DNA of 64,000 nucleotides from Pseudoduganella plicata (GTDB lineage Bacteria > Pseudomonadota > Gammaproteobacteria > Burkholderiales > Burkholderiaceae_D), in NCBI RefSeq assembly GCF_004421005.1, contig NZ_CP038026.1:5394001-5458000 (forward strand), in the 5' to 3' direction. The position numbers and the translations under genes were made by a program. The stretch's first letter is position 1. The number at the start of each line of letters is the position of its first letter. Under the pieces are notes generated by a model. It saw only the letters and a list, made by a program, of their open reading frames with translations. It made no database searches and had not been told where the DNA came from. Positions 1 to 8,818 of the stretch are shown one piece after another.

Positions 1-773
1 GTGCGGAAGCGCACCACCTGCGTCTCCACCGCTTCGCCTTCGCGCGGCGGCGTCAGGTCCGTCAGGGGCACCAGCAGGCCGTTGCGCGCAATGACTTGGC
101 GTTCGTGCGCGAAGTAAATCGACGGCAGCGCCAGTTGTTCGCGGGCGATGTACTGCCACACGTCCAGCTCCGTCCAGTTCGAGATCGGGAACACGCGCAT
201 GTTCTCGCCCGGGTGGACGCGGGTGTTATACAGGTCCCACAGTTCGGGGCGCTGCGCCTTCGGATCCCACTGGCCGAATTCGTCGCGGAACGAGAAGATG
301 CGCTCCTTGGCGCGGGCCTTTTCCTCGTCGCGGCGGGCGCCGCCGATGCAGGCGTCGAAGCCGTGTTCGGCGATCGTCTCCAGCAGCGTCACGGCCTGGG
401 CGGCATTGCGCGAATCCGTTTGCGGATTACGCAGGCGCACGGTGCCTTTCCTGATCGACTCTTCGACCAAACCGACGATCAGGCGCTCACCCAGTTCAGC
501 CACGCGGCGGTCGCGGAACTCGATGACTTCGGCGAAGTTGTGGCCCGTATCGATGTGCACCAGCGGAAACGGGAATTTGCCGGGGCGGAAAGCCTTCTCG
601 GCCAGGCGCAGCAGGACGACCGAGTCCTTCCCGCCCGAGAACAGCAGGGCAGGGTTGCTGCATTCGGCCGCGACTTCGCGCAGGATGTGGATGGCTTCCG
701 ATTCCAGTGCGTCCAGGTGGCGCGCGTTGAGTTCGCCCAGGATGCCGTCGGCGGTAATGTCAGGTGCGTTCAT
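1..773 (-). CDS. cysD: Sulfate adenylyltransferase subunit 2 (partial, C-terminus beyond window)
   Basis: Small subunit of ATP sulfurylase, which forms adenosine phosphosulfate (APS) from sulfate and ATP with GTPase subunit CysN in the cytoplasm. Reading the minus strand from the ATG at 773 gives MNAPDITADGILGELNARHL, then the PP-loop motif FSGGKDSVVLLRLAEKAF around residues 45-62, and later GGARRDEEKARAKERIFSFR, all typical of CysD. About 257 residues are present; the family is near 300, so roughly the last 45 lie off the window. The start is 37 bases after the cysH stop, so it is the fourth gene of a cysI-DUF934-cysH-cysD operon; cysN probably follows outside. Confidence 0.95.
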   Translation of the reverse strand, partial: MNAPDITADGILGELNARHLDALESEAIHILREVAAECSNPALLFSGGKDSVVLLRLAEKAFRPGKFPFPLVHIDTGHNFAEVIEFRDRRVAELGERLIVGLVEESIRKGTVRLRNPQTDSRNAAQAVTLLETIAEHGFDACIGGARRDEEKARAKERIFSFRDEFGQWDPKAQRPELWDLYNTRVHPGENMRVFPISNWTELDVWQYIAREQLALPSIYFAHERQVIARNGLLVPLTDLTPPREGEAVETQVVRFR

Positions 774-810
774 AGTGTCTTTCTTCGATGTGATCCGCTT
801 ATCCGGCACG

Positions 811-1527
811 CTAAGCGGCCACGGATTTGATGCGTATGAGTTTGCCGTCAACGACGTGCAGCCCGCATTCCTTCGACTCGGGATTCTCCCACCACCAGCG
901 GCCGGCGCGCACGTCCTCGCCAGGCTCGATCGCGCGGGTGCAGGGCTCGCAGCCGATCGACGGGAAGCCTTGCGCATGCAGCGCGTTGACCGGCACGTCG
1001 TGGATGCGCAGGTAATCCCACACATCCTGTTCCGACCAGTCGGCCAGCGGATTGAACTTGTCCATCAGGTGGGCCGGGTCGTCCTCGTGCACCGCGAGGC
1101 TGGAACGGGTGGCCGCTTGCGCGCGGCGCTGGCCCGTGATCCAGGCCTTGTTGCCAGCCAGGGCGCGCCCCAGCGGTTCGACCTTGCGGATGCGGCAGCA
1201 TTCGCGGCGCATCTCCACGCTGTCGTAGAAGGCGTTCAGGCCATGCTGCGTTACGTAGCCATCCACCGCTTCCTGCTGCGGGCGGAACAGCGCGATGTCG
1301 TAGCCATAGCGTTCCTTGACCTTGTCCAGCATGGCCAGCGTTTCCTTGTGCAGCCGGCCCGTCTCCAGCGAGAAGATGCCGATACCCAGGCGGTTCTTCA
1401 GGATCAGGTCCGTCAGTACCATGTCCTCGGCCGCCAGGCTGGAGGCAAAGACGGCCGGCGAGTATTCGGCCGCGATGCGTTCGAGCGTTTGCAGCGTGTC
1501 GGCGACCAGCGTATCCAGGTTGCTCAT
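811..1527 (-). CDS. cysH: Assimilatory adenylyl-sulfate (APS) reductase, CysH family
   Basis: Reduces activated sulfate to sulfite using thioredoxin or glutaredoxin electrons. The 238-residue protein carries the CC (CCRIRKVEPL) and CxxC (GCEPCTR) cysteine pairs that bind a [4Fe-4S] cluster, and the C-terminal active-site motif ECGLH. The cluster cysteines are established markers of APS rather than PAPS reductases, which fits the absence of a cysC kinase among these neighbours. I chose the ATG at 1527 (MSNLDTLVADTLQ); a longer frame to 1590 would overlap the previous gene and starts with a non-conserved Pro/Arg-rich stretch. It lies 10 bases after the DUF934 gene stop in the same operon. Confidence 0.93.
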   Translation of the reverse strand: MSNLDTLVADTLQTLERIAAEYSPAVFASSLAAEDMVLTDLILKNRLGIGIFSLETGRLHKETLAMLDKVKERYGYDIALFRPQQEAVDGYVTQHGLNAFYDSVEMRRECCRIRKVEPLGRALAGNKAWITGQRRAQAATRSSLAVHEDDPAHLMDKFNPLADWSEQDVWDYLRIHDVPVNALHAQGFPSIGCEPCTRAIEPGEDVRAGRWWWENPESKECGLHVVDGKLIRIKSVAA

Positions 1528-1537
1528 GGCGTTGTCC

Positions 1538-2089
1538 TCAGATGCCCGCGCCAACGTCTTTGTGTTCGGCGGGCGTGTTACGGGCGGCACGGCGGAACAG
1601 CGGACGGTGCTCGTCGACGGATGCCTGGTACGTTTCCGAAAACACGGTCAGGCCTTTCAGCGCATCCTCGATGCTGCGGTCCGGGCGCGTGGCATAGGCA
1701 TCGAAGCCGCAGCGCTTCATCTGGAACAGCTGGTCGCGCAGCACGTCGCCGATGGCGCGCAGTTCGCCCGTGTAGCCGAGGCGCATGCGCAGGTTGTAGG
1801 CCAGCGAGTAGCCGCGGCCATCCGTGAACTTCGGGAAGTCGATGGCGATGACGCCAAACCTGTCCAGCTCGCCCTTCAGTTCTTCGGGGCGCTCGTCCGG
1901 CGCGAGCCAGACGCCGATGTCGGCACGGGCCGCCAGCGTACCTTTTTGCGCCTGCCAGGTTTTCAGGGGCACGATGACCTTGCCAGGCGGGACGTCGACC
2001 GTCGCGGCGTCGACGCCTTCGGCGAGGCGCAGCAGGGTCCAGTCGTCGGCCACGATCTCGCGGCCCTTGATGATGCGTTGATCAGGCAT
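1538..2089 (-). CDS. DUF934 family protein, sulfite reductase partner
   Basis: A 183-residue cytoplasmic protein of the DUF934 family, which is almost always encoded directly beside a one-piece CysI/NirA-type sulfite reductase in beta- and gammaproteobacteria. Visible family features are the GVIAIDFPKFTDGRGYSLAYN block near residues 82-102, the LRMRLGYTGELRAIGDVLRD block, and the RCGFDAY motif. Its biochemical role is not established; an electron-transfer or assembly role for the reductase is inferred from context. The start codon overlaps the cysI stop by 8 bases, indicating translational coupling. Confidence 0.9.
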   Translation of the reverse strand: MPDQRIIKGREIVADDWTLLRLAEGVDAATVDVPPGKVIVPLKTWQAQKGTLAARADIGVWLAPDERPEELKGELDRFGVIAIDFPKFTDGRGYSLAYNLRMRLGYTGELRAIGDVLRDQLFQMKRCGFDAYATRPDRSIEDALKGLTVFSETYQASVDEHRPLFRRAARNTPAEHKDVGAGI

Positions 2090-3773
2090 ATTCGTCTTCT
2101 CCTACCAGGCGGCCGGCAGTGGCGATCGGCGTGGCATAAACATGTTCCTTGAATGGGGCGATGCCGAGGCGCTGCGCCGTGTCGATGAAGCGTTCGTGTT
2201 CCAGGCGTTCGCGCACATACACCTGCAGCAGGCGGCCGATCACTTCCGGCATCTGCTGCGCCGAGAACGACGGGCCGATGATCTTGCCGATGGCGGAGTG
2301 GTTGCCCTGCGCGCCGCCGATCGACACCTGATACCATTCGCTGCCGTCCTTGTCGACGCCCAGGATCCCGATATGGCCCACGTGGTGGTGGCCGCAGGCG
2401 TTGATGCAGCCGCTCATGTTCAGTTCGATCTCCCCGATATCGTGCAGGAAGTCGAGGTGGTCGAAGCGCTCCGCGATGGCGGCGGCGATCGGAATCGATT
2501 TTGCGTTGGCCAGCGAGCAGAAGTCGCCGCCCGGGCAGCAGATCATGTCGGTCAGCAGGCCGATGTTCGGCGTGGCCAGGCCGTGTGCCTTGGCTTCCTG
2601 CCACAGCTTGAACAGCTGGCGCTGTTCCACGTCCGCCAGCACGATGTTCTGTTCGTGCGTGACGCGCAGTTCGCCGAAGCTGTAGCGGTCGGCCAGGTCG
2701 GCCATGAAGTCCATCTGTTCGGCCGTGGCGTCGCCCGGCGGCACGCCGGTTTTCTTCAGCGACAGCACGACGGCCGCGTAGCCGGGCACCTTGTGCGGCT
2801 TGACATTGCGCTTCAGCCAGTTGGCGAAGGCCTTGTTGTCGGCGTGTTCCGCCAGCGGATCGATGGCCGGCAGCGTCGCATACGAATGCGGCTGGAAGTA
2901 GGCGATGATGCGCTCCATCTCTTCCAGGGTCAGCGTCTCGGCATTGCCTTTCAGGTCGGCCCATTCCTCTTCGACCTGGCGCGCGAATTCCTCGATGCCG
3001 ATGGCTTTCACGAGGATCTTGATGCGCGCCTTGTACTTGTTGTCGCGGCGGCCGTACTGGTTATACACGCGCATGATCGCTTCCGTGTACGTCAGCAGAT
3101 GTTCGCGCGGCAGGAACTCGCGGATCACGCTGCCCAGGATCGGCGTGCGGCCCATGCCGCCGCCGACCATGACCTTGAAGCCGATCTCGCCGGCCTCGTT
3201 GCGCACCGCCGTCAGGCCGATGTCGTGCACGGCGATCGCTGCGCGGTCCTCCAGGGCGCCGTTGATCGCGACCTTGAACTTGCGGGGCAGGGCGATGAAC
3301 TCCGGGTGGAAGGTCGACCACTGACGCAGCACTTCGGCATATGGACGGGGATCGACGATTTCGTCGGCCGCCACGCCGGCGAATTCGTCGGCGGTGACGT
3401 TACGGATGCAGTTGCCCGACGTCTGGATCGCATGCATCTCGACAGAGGCCAGTTCGGCGAGGATGTCCGGCGTCTGTTCCAGCTCGATCCAGTTGAACTG
3501 GATGTTCTGGCGCGTCGTGAAGTGGCCGTAGCCACGGTCGTACCTGCGCGCGATGTGCGCGAACATGCGCATCTGTTTCGAGGCCAGCAGGCCATAGGGC
3601 ACGGCGATGCGCAGCATGTAGGCATGGCGCTGCATGTACAGGCCGTTCTGCAGGCGTAGCGGCAGGAATTCCTCTTCCGTCAGCTCACCACCGAGGCGGC
3701 GCTGTACCTGGTCGCGGTACTGCGCGATGCGTTCGCGCACGATGAGATGGTCATATTGGTCGTATTGGTACAT
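2082..3773 (-). CDS. cysI: Sulfite/nitrite reductase hemoprotein subunit
   Basis: Six-electron reductase with siroheme and [4Fe-4S], converting sulfite to sulfide. The 563-residue protein shows the two ferredoxin-like halves of the family and the paired cluster cysteines: CPGGDFC (C-x5-C) and GCINACG (C-x3-C), with GHIGILG following. The first half contains RRYDRGYGHFTTRQNIQFNW. The start was placed at the ATG at 3773 (MYQYDQYDHLIVRERIAQYR), the conserved N-terminus; upstream codons to 3827 are in the promoter. It is the first gene of the cys operon and is transcribed away from cysB. It could formally be a nitrite reductase, but the neighbours decide for sulfite. Confidence 0.94.
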   Translation of the reverse strand: MYQYDQYDHLIVRERIAQYRDQVQRRLGGELTEEEFLPLRLQNGLYMQRHAYMLRIAVPYGLLASKQMRMFAHIARRYDRGYGHFTTRQNIQFNWIELEQTPDILAELASVEMHAIQTSGNCIRNVTADEFAGVAADEIVDPRPYAEVLRQWSTFHPEFIALPRKFKVAINGALEDRAAIAVHDIGLTAVRNEAGEIGFKVMVGGGMGRTPILGSVIREFLPREHLLTYTEAIMRVYNQYGRRDNKYKARIKILVKAIGIEEFARQVEEEWADLKGNAETLTLEEMERIIAYFQPHSYATLPAIDPLAEHADNKAFANWLKRNVKPHKVPGYAAVVLSLKKTGVPPGDATAEQMDFMADLADRYSFGELRVTHEQNIVLADVEQRQLFKLWQEAKAHGLATPNIGLLTDMICCPGGDFCSLANAKSIPIAAAIAERFDHLDFLHDIGEIELNMSGCINACGHHHVGHIGILGVDKDGSEWYQVSIGGAQGNHSAIGKIIGPSFSAQQMPEVIGRLLQVYVRERLEHERFIDTAQRLGIAPFKEHVYATPIATAGRLVGEDEYA

Positions 3774-3933
3774 GTCGATCCTGTTGATGGCTCGCAGGGC
3801 ATGAAAGCTTCCCCAAAGTACGCCCATGGTAATAAACTCACGCTTTATTCCAAACGACTTAGTCTTTATTTGCTTATATGCGTATGGAGCATAAGCTTGC
3901 GCGTAAAATAACGGCTTACCAGCCGGGACGCCA
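3774..3933. promoter_or_regulatory. Divergent cysI / cysB control region with LysR-type inverted repeat
   Basis: A 160-base AT-rich gap between two divergent genes, in contrast to GC-rich surroundings. It holds an inverted repeat GCTTAT (3872-3877) and ATAAGC (3891-3896) separated by 13 bases, plus further TTTATT and TAAAAT tracts. Its size and position fit a binding site of the LysR regulator encoded next door, acting on cysI and on its own gene. The assignment to CysB is an inference. Confidence 0.55.
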
Positions 3934-4875
3934 ATGAACCTTCACCAACTCCGCTTCGTACGGGAAGCCGTACGCCAGAACTACAACCTGACCGATGCCG
4001 CCAAGGCGCTGTTCACGTCGCAACCGGGCGTGTCCAAGGCGATCATCGAGCTGGAGGAAGAGCTGGGTGTGGATATCTTTACCCGCCATGGCAAGCGCAT
4101 CCGTGGCCTGACGGAGCCGGGCCGCCTTGTGCTGGAGTCCGTCGAGCTGATCATGCAGGAGATCGACAGCCTGAAACGCATCGGCAAGGAATACGCCGCC
4201 CAGGACAGCGGCAGCTTCACGATCGCCACCACGCACACCCAGGCCCGCTATACGCTGCCGAAGGTCGTCCAGGCGTTCATGGTGAAGTTCCCGAAGGTTC
4301 GGTTGTCTTTATTGCAAGGCAATCCGCGCCAGATCGCGGAAATGGTGCAGCGCGACCAGGCCGACCTGGCGATCGCCACGGAATCGATCGCCGGCGTCGA
4401 CAACCTCGTCACGCTGCCGTGCTACCAGTGGGAGCACGTCGTGGTCGTCACGCCGGATCATCCGCTGCTCAAGTCGAAGTCGGTAACGCTGGAAGAGATC
4501 GCCGCGTTCCCCGTCATCACCTATGACAGCGCCTTTGCCGGGCGCAGCAAGATCGACCATGCATTCTCTCTGCGCGGCCTGAAGCCGGATGTGCTGCTGG
4601 AAGCCATCGACGCGGACGTCATCAAGACGTACGTGGAGCTGGGCATGGGCATCGGCATCATTGCCGGCATGGCGTTCGACGCGGAGCGCGACCGCAATCT
4701 GCGGGCAATCTCCGTGGGCCACCTGTTCGGCATGAATGTGTCGCGCGTGGCCGTCAAGCAGGGCGCATATCTGCGCTCCTATATATATACCTTTATCGAA
4801 TTATTGGCCCCGACACTGAACCGCAAGCTGATCGAGCAGGCGATGCGGGGCGAACACGAGAACTACGAGCTGTAA
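3934..4875 (+). CDS. cysB: CysB-type LysR transcriptional regulator
   Basis: Transcription factor controlling cysteine biosynthesis and sulfur use, normally responding to O-acetylserine or APS. The 313-residue protein has the N-terminal winged helix-turn-helix (MNLHQLRFVREAVRQNYNL, then TSQPGVSKAIIELEEELG) and the CysB-like ligand domain (FTIATTHTQARYTLPKVVQA). Length matches CysB/Cbl. It is divergent from the sulfite reductase operon, as expected for its regulator. Its stop overlaps the ATG of the methyltransferase gene by one base (TAATG). Confidence 0.93.
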   Translation: MNLHQLRFVREAVRQNYNLTDAAKALFTSQPGVSKAIIELEEELGVDIFTRHGKRIRGLTEPGRLVLESVELIMQEIDSLKRIGKEYAAQDSGSFTIATTHTQARYTLPKVVQAFMVKFPKVRLSLLQGNPRQIAEMVQRDQADLAIATESIAGVDNLVTLPCYQWEHVVVVTPDHPLLKSKSVTLEEIAAFPVITYDSAFAGRSKIDHAFSLRGLKPDVLLEAIDADVIKTYVELGMGIGIIAGMAFDAERDRNLRAISVGHLFGMNVSRVAVKQGAYLRSYIYTFIELLAPTLNRKLIEQAMRGEHENYEL

Positions 4876-5516
4876 TGATCAACCAAGACCTGAATACTTA
4901 CTACACCAACACCGCGGCCGAACTGGAAAACGCCTACAACGAGCCGGAGCGCCAGGACGACCTGGAAGCGATTGCCGAGCGCGTTGCCGACCTGCTGGAC
5001 GGCCACACCGTGCTGGAGCTGGCGTGCGGCACGGGGTACTGGACGCGGCGCATCGCCGCATCGGCCGACTCGGTGCACGCCATCGACATCAACGAGACGC
5101 TGCTGGCGCTGGCCCGCGAGGAAACCCCGGACAACGCGACGTACGCTCAGGGCGATGCGTTCGACCTGCCGGCAGCCGTCGGCCAGTACACGGCCGTGTT
5201 TGCCGCTGGCTGGTGGTCGCACGTGCGCCGCGAGCAGGCGGAAAAATACCTGGCGCACCTGCGCGCGCAGCTGGGCAAGGACGTGCTGCTGGTCCTGGTG
5301 GACAACTGCTATGTGGAAGGCAGCACCACGGTGACGGCGCGCACGGACCTGGAAGGGAACACGTTCCAGCTGCGCCAGGTGGGCAGCGAGCGCTTCGAAG
5401 TCATGGAGAATTTCCCGACTGACAGCTACCTGCGCAAGAAATTCGCCGGCGCCGTGCGCGAGATCCGCGTGCGTCGCAACGACCACTATTGGCTGCTGAC
5501 CGGACGCCTGAAGTAA
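4875..5516 (+). CDS. Class I SAM-dependent methyltransferase
   Basis: Cytoplasmic 213-residue protein with the S-adenosylmethionine-binding motif I VLELACGTGYWTRRIA (about residues 47-62), an acidic ribose contact (AIDINETLL), and the aromatic segment FAAGWWSHVRREQAEKYL. The substrate cannot be told from sequence. It is translationally coupled to cysB (one-base overlap), so it is probably co-transcribed; a link to sulfur or methionine metabolism is only a guess from that position. Confidence 0.8.
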   Translation: MINQDLNTYYTNTAAELENAYNEPERQDDLEAIAERVADLLDGHTVLELACGTGYWTRRIAASADSVHAIDINETLLALAREETPDNATYAQGDAFDLPAAVGQYTAVFAAGWWSHVRREQAEKYLAHLRAQLGKDVLLVLVDNCYVEGSTTVTARTDLEGNTFQLRQVGSERFEVMENFPTDSYLRKKFAGAVREIRVRRNDHYWLLTGRLK

Positions 5517-5683
5517 GCATATCGAAGCACTACGGTTCGTTGTGTCGCAGCAACAAATTGTCGATGTCATATTGTTGAAGCATTTGGAAGGCAACATACG
5601 CCGCGGTAGATCCACGGCGTCCGGCACGCGGATTTGACGTGTTGTCGGTGCCTCAACCTGAAACTTCAATAAGAGAACATCAA

Positions 5684-6772
5684 GTGAAAAAACTTACTCT
5701 GGCCGCAATTCTCGCCGGCAGCTTCGCAGCAGTTACCGCCCACGCTCAATCGAATGTCACGATCTACGGTATCGTCGATGCCGGTATCGTCCGCGAAACG
5801 GGCGGCGCTGGTGGCGACGTGACGAAGGTGACCAGTGGCATCGGCAGCCAGTCGCGCATCGGTTTCCGCGGTGTCGAGGACCTTGGCGGCGACCTGTCGG
5901 CCATCTTCACGCTGGAGTCGGGCTACAAGATCGATGACGGCACCCTGGACAGCACCAACACGCTGTTCAACCGCCAGGCGTTCGTCGGCCTGAAAAGCAA
6001 GACGCTGGGTACGCTGACGGTCGGCCGCCAGTACAACCCGCTGTACAACGCCATGAGCCAGGTGGCCGACCCGTTCGGCGCCGGCTACGCCGGCAGCATC
6101 AAGAACCTGTTCCCGGCCGGCGGCGTCAACACCCGCGTCAGCAACGCCATCGTCTACCAGACGCCGAGCTTCTCCGGCTTCACCGTGGACGGCCTGTACG
6201 CGCTGGGCGAGCAGGCGGGCGACAACACGGCCGGCCGCCTGTTCTCCGTGGGCCTGGCCTACACGGGCAACGGCCTGAACGTGCGCCTGGTGCACAGCAA
6301 CCGCAACAACGACACGGCCGCTACCGGCACCGCCGCCGCCGTGAACCGTGACGACGGCAAGAACACGCTGCTGGCCGCCAACTACGACTTCAAGGTCGTC
6401 AAACTGTTCGCCGCCTACGAGTGGGACAAGGGTCCGAACAGCGCCCCGATCCCGGTCGCCAACGCCTACGGCCTGAAAGTGGCGCCGACCGCCTCGACGG
6501 ACAGCAACGACGCGCTGATCGGCCTGACGGCACCGCTGGGCAACGGCACGGTCATGGCTTCGTACATGAACAAGAACGACAAGACCCGCTTCAACCAGGA
6601 TGCGCACCAGTGGGCAGTCGGCTACTCGTACGCACTGTCGAAGCGCACCAGCGCTTACACGGCCTACGCCAAGATCAAGAACAAGAACGGTGCCGGCTAC
6701 ACGGTGGGCAACAACAACGAGGTGGGCAGCGGCGACGCGGCCTTCAACCTGGGCCTGCGTCACACGTTCTAA
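5684..6772 (+). CDS. Gram-negative trimeric porin
   Basis: Outer-membrane general porin of the Burkholderiales type (Porin_4/OmpC-like), 362 residues. It has a 21-residue signal peptide ending AHA, then QSNVTIYGIVDAGIVRETGG, the standard first strand; KVTSGIGSQSRIGFRGVEDLG; and a C-terminal aromatic residue in NLGLRHTF, required for outer-membrane insertion. I chose the GTG at 5684, preceded by AAGAGA, because it places the signal peptide at the N-terminus; the frame extends to 5639 without such a sequence. Monocistronic, closed by a strong terminator. Confidence 0.93.
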   Translation: MKKLTLAAILAGSFAAVTAHAQSNVTIYGIVDAGIVRETGGAGGDVTKVTSGIGSQSRIGFRGVEDLGGDLSAIFTLESGYKIDDGTLDSTNTLFNRQAFVGLKSKTLGTLTVGRQYNPLYNAMSQVADPFGAGYAGSIKNLFPAGGVNTRVSNAIVYQTPSFSGFTVDGLYALGEQAGDNTAGRLFSVGLAYTGNGLNVRLVHSNRNNDTAATGTAAAVNRDDGKNTLLAANYDFKVVKLFAAYEWDKGPNSAPIPVANAYGLKVAPTASTDSNDALIGLTAPLGNGTVMASYMNKNDKTRFNQDAHQWAVGYSYALSKRTSAYTAYAKIKNKNGAGYTVGNNNEVGSGDAAFNLGLRHTF

Positions 6773-6794
6773 GCAACGCTCTCCGAAAGAGACC

Positions 6795-6830
6795 AAGCCG
6801 CCGGCGCCGAGCCGGCGGCTTTTTTGTTTT
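6795..6830 (+). terminator. Rho-independent terminator of the porin gene
   Basis: Perfect 11-base stem (6795-6805 with 6811-6821, core AGCCGCCGGC / GCCGGCGGCT) with a 5-base loop, running into TTTTTGTTTT. It lies 22 bases after the porin stop and abuts the 3' end of the convergent gene at 6830. Confidence 0.95.
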
Positions 6831-7105
6831 CAATGCGGCAGATATATCTTCAGGACGGCAGGCAGCAGTTGCGCGACGAAGACGGCGCTGACGACCCACA
6901 TGATGATCGATGCTTTCGTCTCAGCGATATCCGCCCTGGTGGCGTGCGTGGCCTTGATCACGGCCAGGTCGGCCTTGATCGTGGCGACATCCTCCTCGAG
7001 CTTTTCCACGCGCTTCTGCATGACTTCATCATAGGGCGGCCCTCCGCCTCCCGCAAGTCTTCTTTGTCGGCGTTCGGCGGGGTTCGGCAACGGATCGACA
7101 CTCAT
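6830..7105 (-). CDS. Small membrane protein with coiled coil
   Basis: A 91-residue protein I cannot assign by function. After a Pro/Arg/Gly-rich N-terminus there is a heptad-like segment MQKRVEKLEEDVATIKADLA (about residues 29-48) and a C-terminal membrane helix IIMWVVSAVFVAQLLPAVL (about 67-85). The coiled-coil plus tail-anchor layout resembles phage XhlA-type or DUF1640-like proteins but without clear homology. Its ATG follows the kinase gene stop by 3 bases, so both are probably translated from one message, and it may be a membrane accessory of that kinase. Confidence 0.7.
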   Translation of the reverse strand: MSVDPLPNPAERRQRRLAGGGGPPYDEVMQKRVEKLEEDVATIKADLAVIKATHATRADIAETKASIIMWVVSAVFVAQLLPAVLKIYLPH

Positions 7106-7108
7106 GGT

Positions 7109-7876
7109 TCACTCCGGCAAGGGGAGGTGGATGGCAATGCGCGTGCCCCGCGCATTGCCCGTGATGGTAATGTCGCCGCGGATGGCCCAGACGCGCTCGC
7201 GCATTCCCAGCAGCCCGAACGACTGCGGTTTCTCCATGTCCGACCGGGCAATGCCGCGGCCATCGTCCTCGATCGTCACGTGCAGCAGGCCACTGCCGCG
7301 GCGCAGCGCGATGCGCACCTTGCGCGCGTTGGCGTGCCGGGCGATATTGGTGAGCGATTCCTGCACGATGCGGAAGATGGCCGTGCTGTAGCGGTCGTTC
7401 AGTACCAGTTCGCATTCGCGCGCGTCGAGCACGCAGGCGACGCCGTGGTGCTGTTCGAAATCGTGGCGCAGCGACTGCAGCGCGAAGTACAGCCCGCCTT
7501 CGTCCAGCGCGCGCGGGCGCAGGTTGCCGGCGATGCGGCGCAGCGAGGTGATGGCCGACATCAGCCGTTCGTCCATTCCCGTTAGCAGCTCACGCGTGGC
7601 TTCGTTCGCCACGGGCTGTTGCCGCAGCAGGGTCATGTCGACGCGCAGCGTGGCCAGCAGCTGGCCCAGGTCGTCATGCAGCTCGCGCGCGATATGGGTG
7701 CGTTCTTCCTCTCGGATGTTTTCCAGCGCATAGTCGGTGGCACGGCGGCCCGCCAGGCGGGCCCGTGCGTCCGCTTCGCGCTCTTCGGCTGGCGTGCGCC
7801 GGCACGGCGTCAGGCGCACGGCCAGCCGGAGCGCCAGCAGCACAGCCGCTCCCAGCAGAAGTGACGATGGTCGCAT
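7109..7876 (-). CDS. NarX/DegS-type sensor histidine kinase (orphan)
   Basis: Histidine kinase of the HisKA_3 class, 255 residues. One N-terminal membrane helix (residues 5-21) is followed by a short linker, the phosphoacceptor box ERTHIARELHDDLGQLL with His67, and an ATPase domain with N-box QESLTNIARHA, DDGRGIA and GLLGMRERV. It has no input domain beyond the membrane helix. Kinases of this class normally pair with a LuxR-type regulator; none is encoded here, and the neighbouring regulator is LytTR-type. It lies 115 bases after the LytTR gene on the same strand. Either the partner is elsewhere or it modulates the adjacent system. Confidence 0.88.
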   Translation of the reverse strand: MRPSSLLLGAAVLLALRLAVRLTPCRRTPAEEREADARARLAGRRATDYALENIREEERTHIARELHDDLGQLLATLRVDMTLLRQQPVANEATRELLTGMDERLMSAITSLRRIAGNLRPRALDEGGLYFALQSLRHDFEQHHGVACVLDARECELVLNDRYSTAIFRIVQESLTNIARHANARKVRIALRRGSGLLHVTIEDDGRGIARSDMEKPQSFGLLGMRERVWAIRGDITITGNARGTRIAIHLPLPE

Positions 7877-7991
7877 GGGGTCTCCCTCGGCCGCCTTGGA
7901 ACGGCCACATCCGACGACCCTAATACAGGCGCACGGCCACGGGCTTGATATGGCTCAGCAGGCGAAGTGCCGCGGCCTTACATCGACGTGC

Positions 7992-8753
7992 TTACATTTG
8001 CTTGAACAGGTGCAGGAAGCTGCGGCTGACTTCCAGCTTGTCGGAACGGCCCTTCACCATGACGAGGTGGCGGCCGCGAATGTCGCGCGTGACCCCTTCG
8101 ATCGCATTGACGTTCACGAGCGTGGCGCGGTGGATCTGCCAGAACAGCGACGGATCGAGTTCTTCGGCCAGGTCGCGCACGGGCTTGCGGATCAGTGCCT
8201 CGAATTTTTCCGTCTGCACGCAGGTGTACTTCTCGTCGGAACGGAAGAACAGGATTTCCTCGACGGGGATCATGCGCAGGTCCTGGCCGATACTGGCCTG
8301 GATCCACTGCAGGTACTTCGGCTTGGGCGTGGCGATCTTCTCGGCCAGCTGCGACAGCATGGCCGTCACGCTGGCATTGACGTCGCCCGTTGGCCGCGCC
8401 AGCCGGTCGCGCAGGCGCTCGGCCGTGATCTTCAGCCGCTCCTGTTCGGGCGGTTTCAGCACGTAGTCCACGGCGCCCCGTTCAAAAGCCTCGACCGCAT
8501 AGGCATCGTACGCGGTGACGAACACGACGTGGCTCTTGTTGCCGATCAGCGCAGCCGCTTCCATGCCGGTCTTGCCTGGCATGCGGATGTCCAGGAACGT
8601 GAAGTCGGGCTTGAGCTCGTCGACGAGGGTGACGGCTTCATCGCCATTCTTGGCCTCGCCAACGATGTCCAGCTCGGGCCACACCTGGCCCAGGCGCATG
8701 CGCAGCTGGTCGCGCATCAAACGTTCGTCGTCGGCTAGTATCGCTGTCGGCAT
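7992..8753 (-). CDS. LytTR-family response regulator
   Basis: DNA-binding response regulator, 253 residues. The receiver domain (1-125) has acidic residues ADDE at 7-10, the phosphoacceptor Asp55 in FTFLDIRMPG, and the Lys of DYVLKPP. The C-terminal LytTR domain (about 150-250) includes ILFFRSDEKYTCVQT and FWQIHRATLVNVNAI. Such regulators bind DNA through a beta-rich fold. The kinase gene upstream (8819-10186) is the natural partner. The usual Phe/Ile after KP in the receiver is replaced by a second Pro, a small deviation. Confidence 0.93.
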   Translation of the reverse strand: MPTAILADDERLMRDQLRMRLGQVWPELDIVGEAKNGDEAVTLVDELKPDFTFLDIRMPGKTGMEAAALIGNKSHVVFVTAYDAYAVEAFERGAVDYVLKPPEQERLKITAERLRDRLARPTGDVNASVTAMLSQLAEKIATPKPKYLQWIQASIGQDLRMIPVEEILFFRSDEKYTCVQTEKFEALIRKPVRDLAEELDPSLFWQIHRATLVNVNAIEGVTRDIRGRHLVMVKGRSDKLEVSRSFLHLFKQM

Positions 8754-8818
8754 GGTCGTCGCTTCGAAAGGGCAATGGATGCCAATTATTCAATGAATTG
8801 CGCCCCGGTGCAATCTCT

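Noticed and set aside
2082..3773. Assimilatory nitrite reductase
   Set aside because: The sequence family is shared, but the operon with DUF934, cysH, cysD and divergent cysB points to sulfite.
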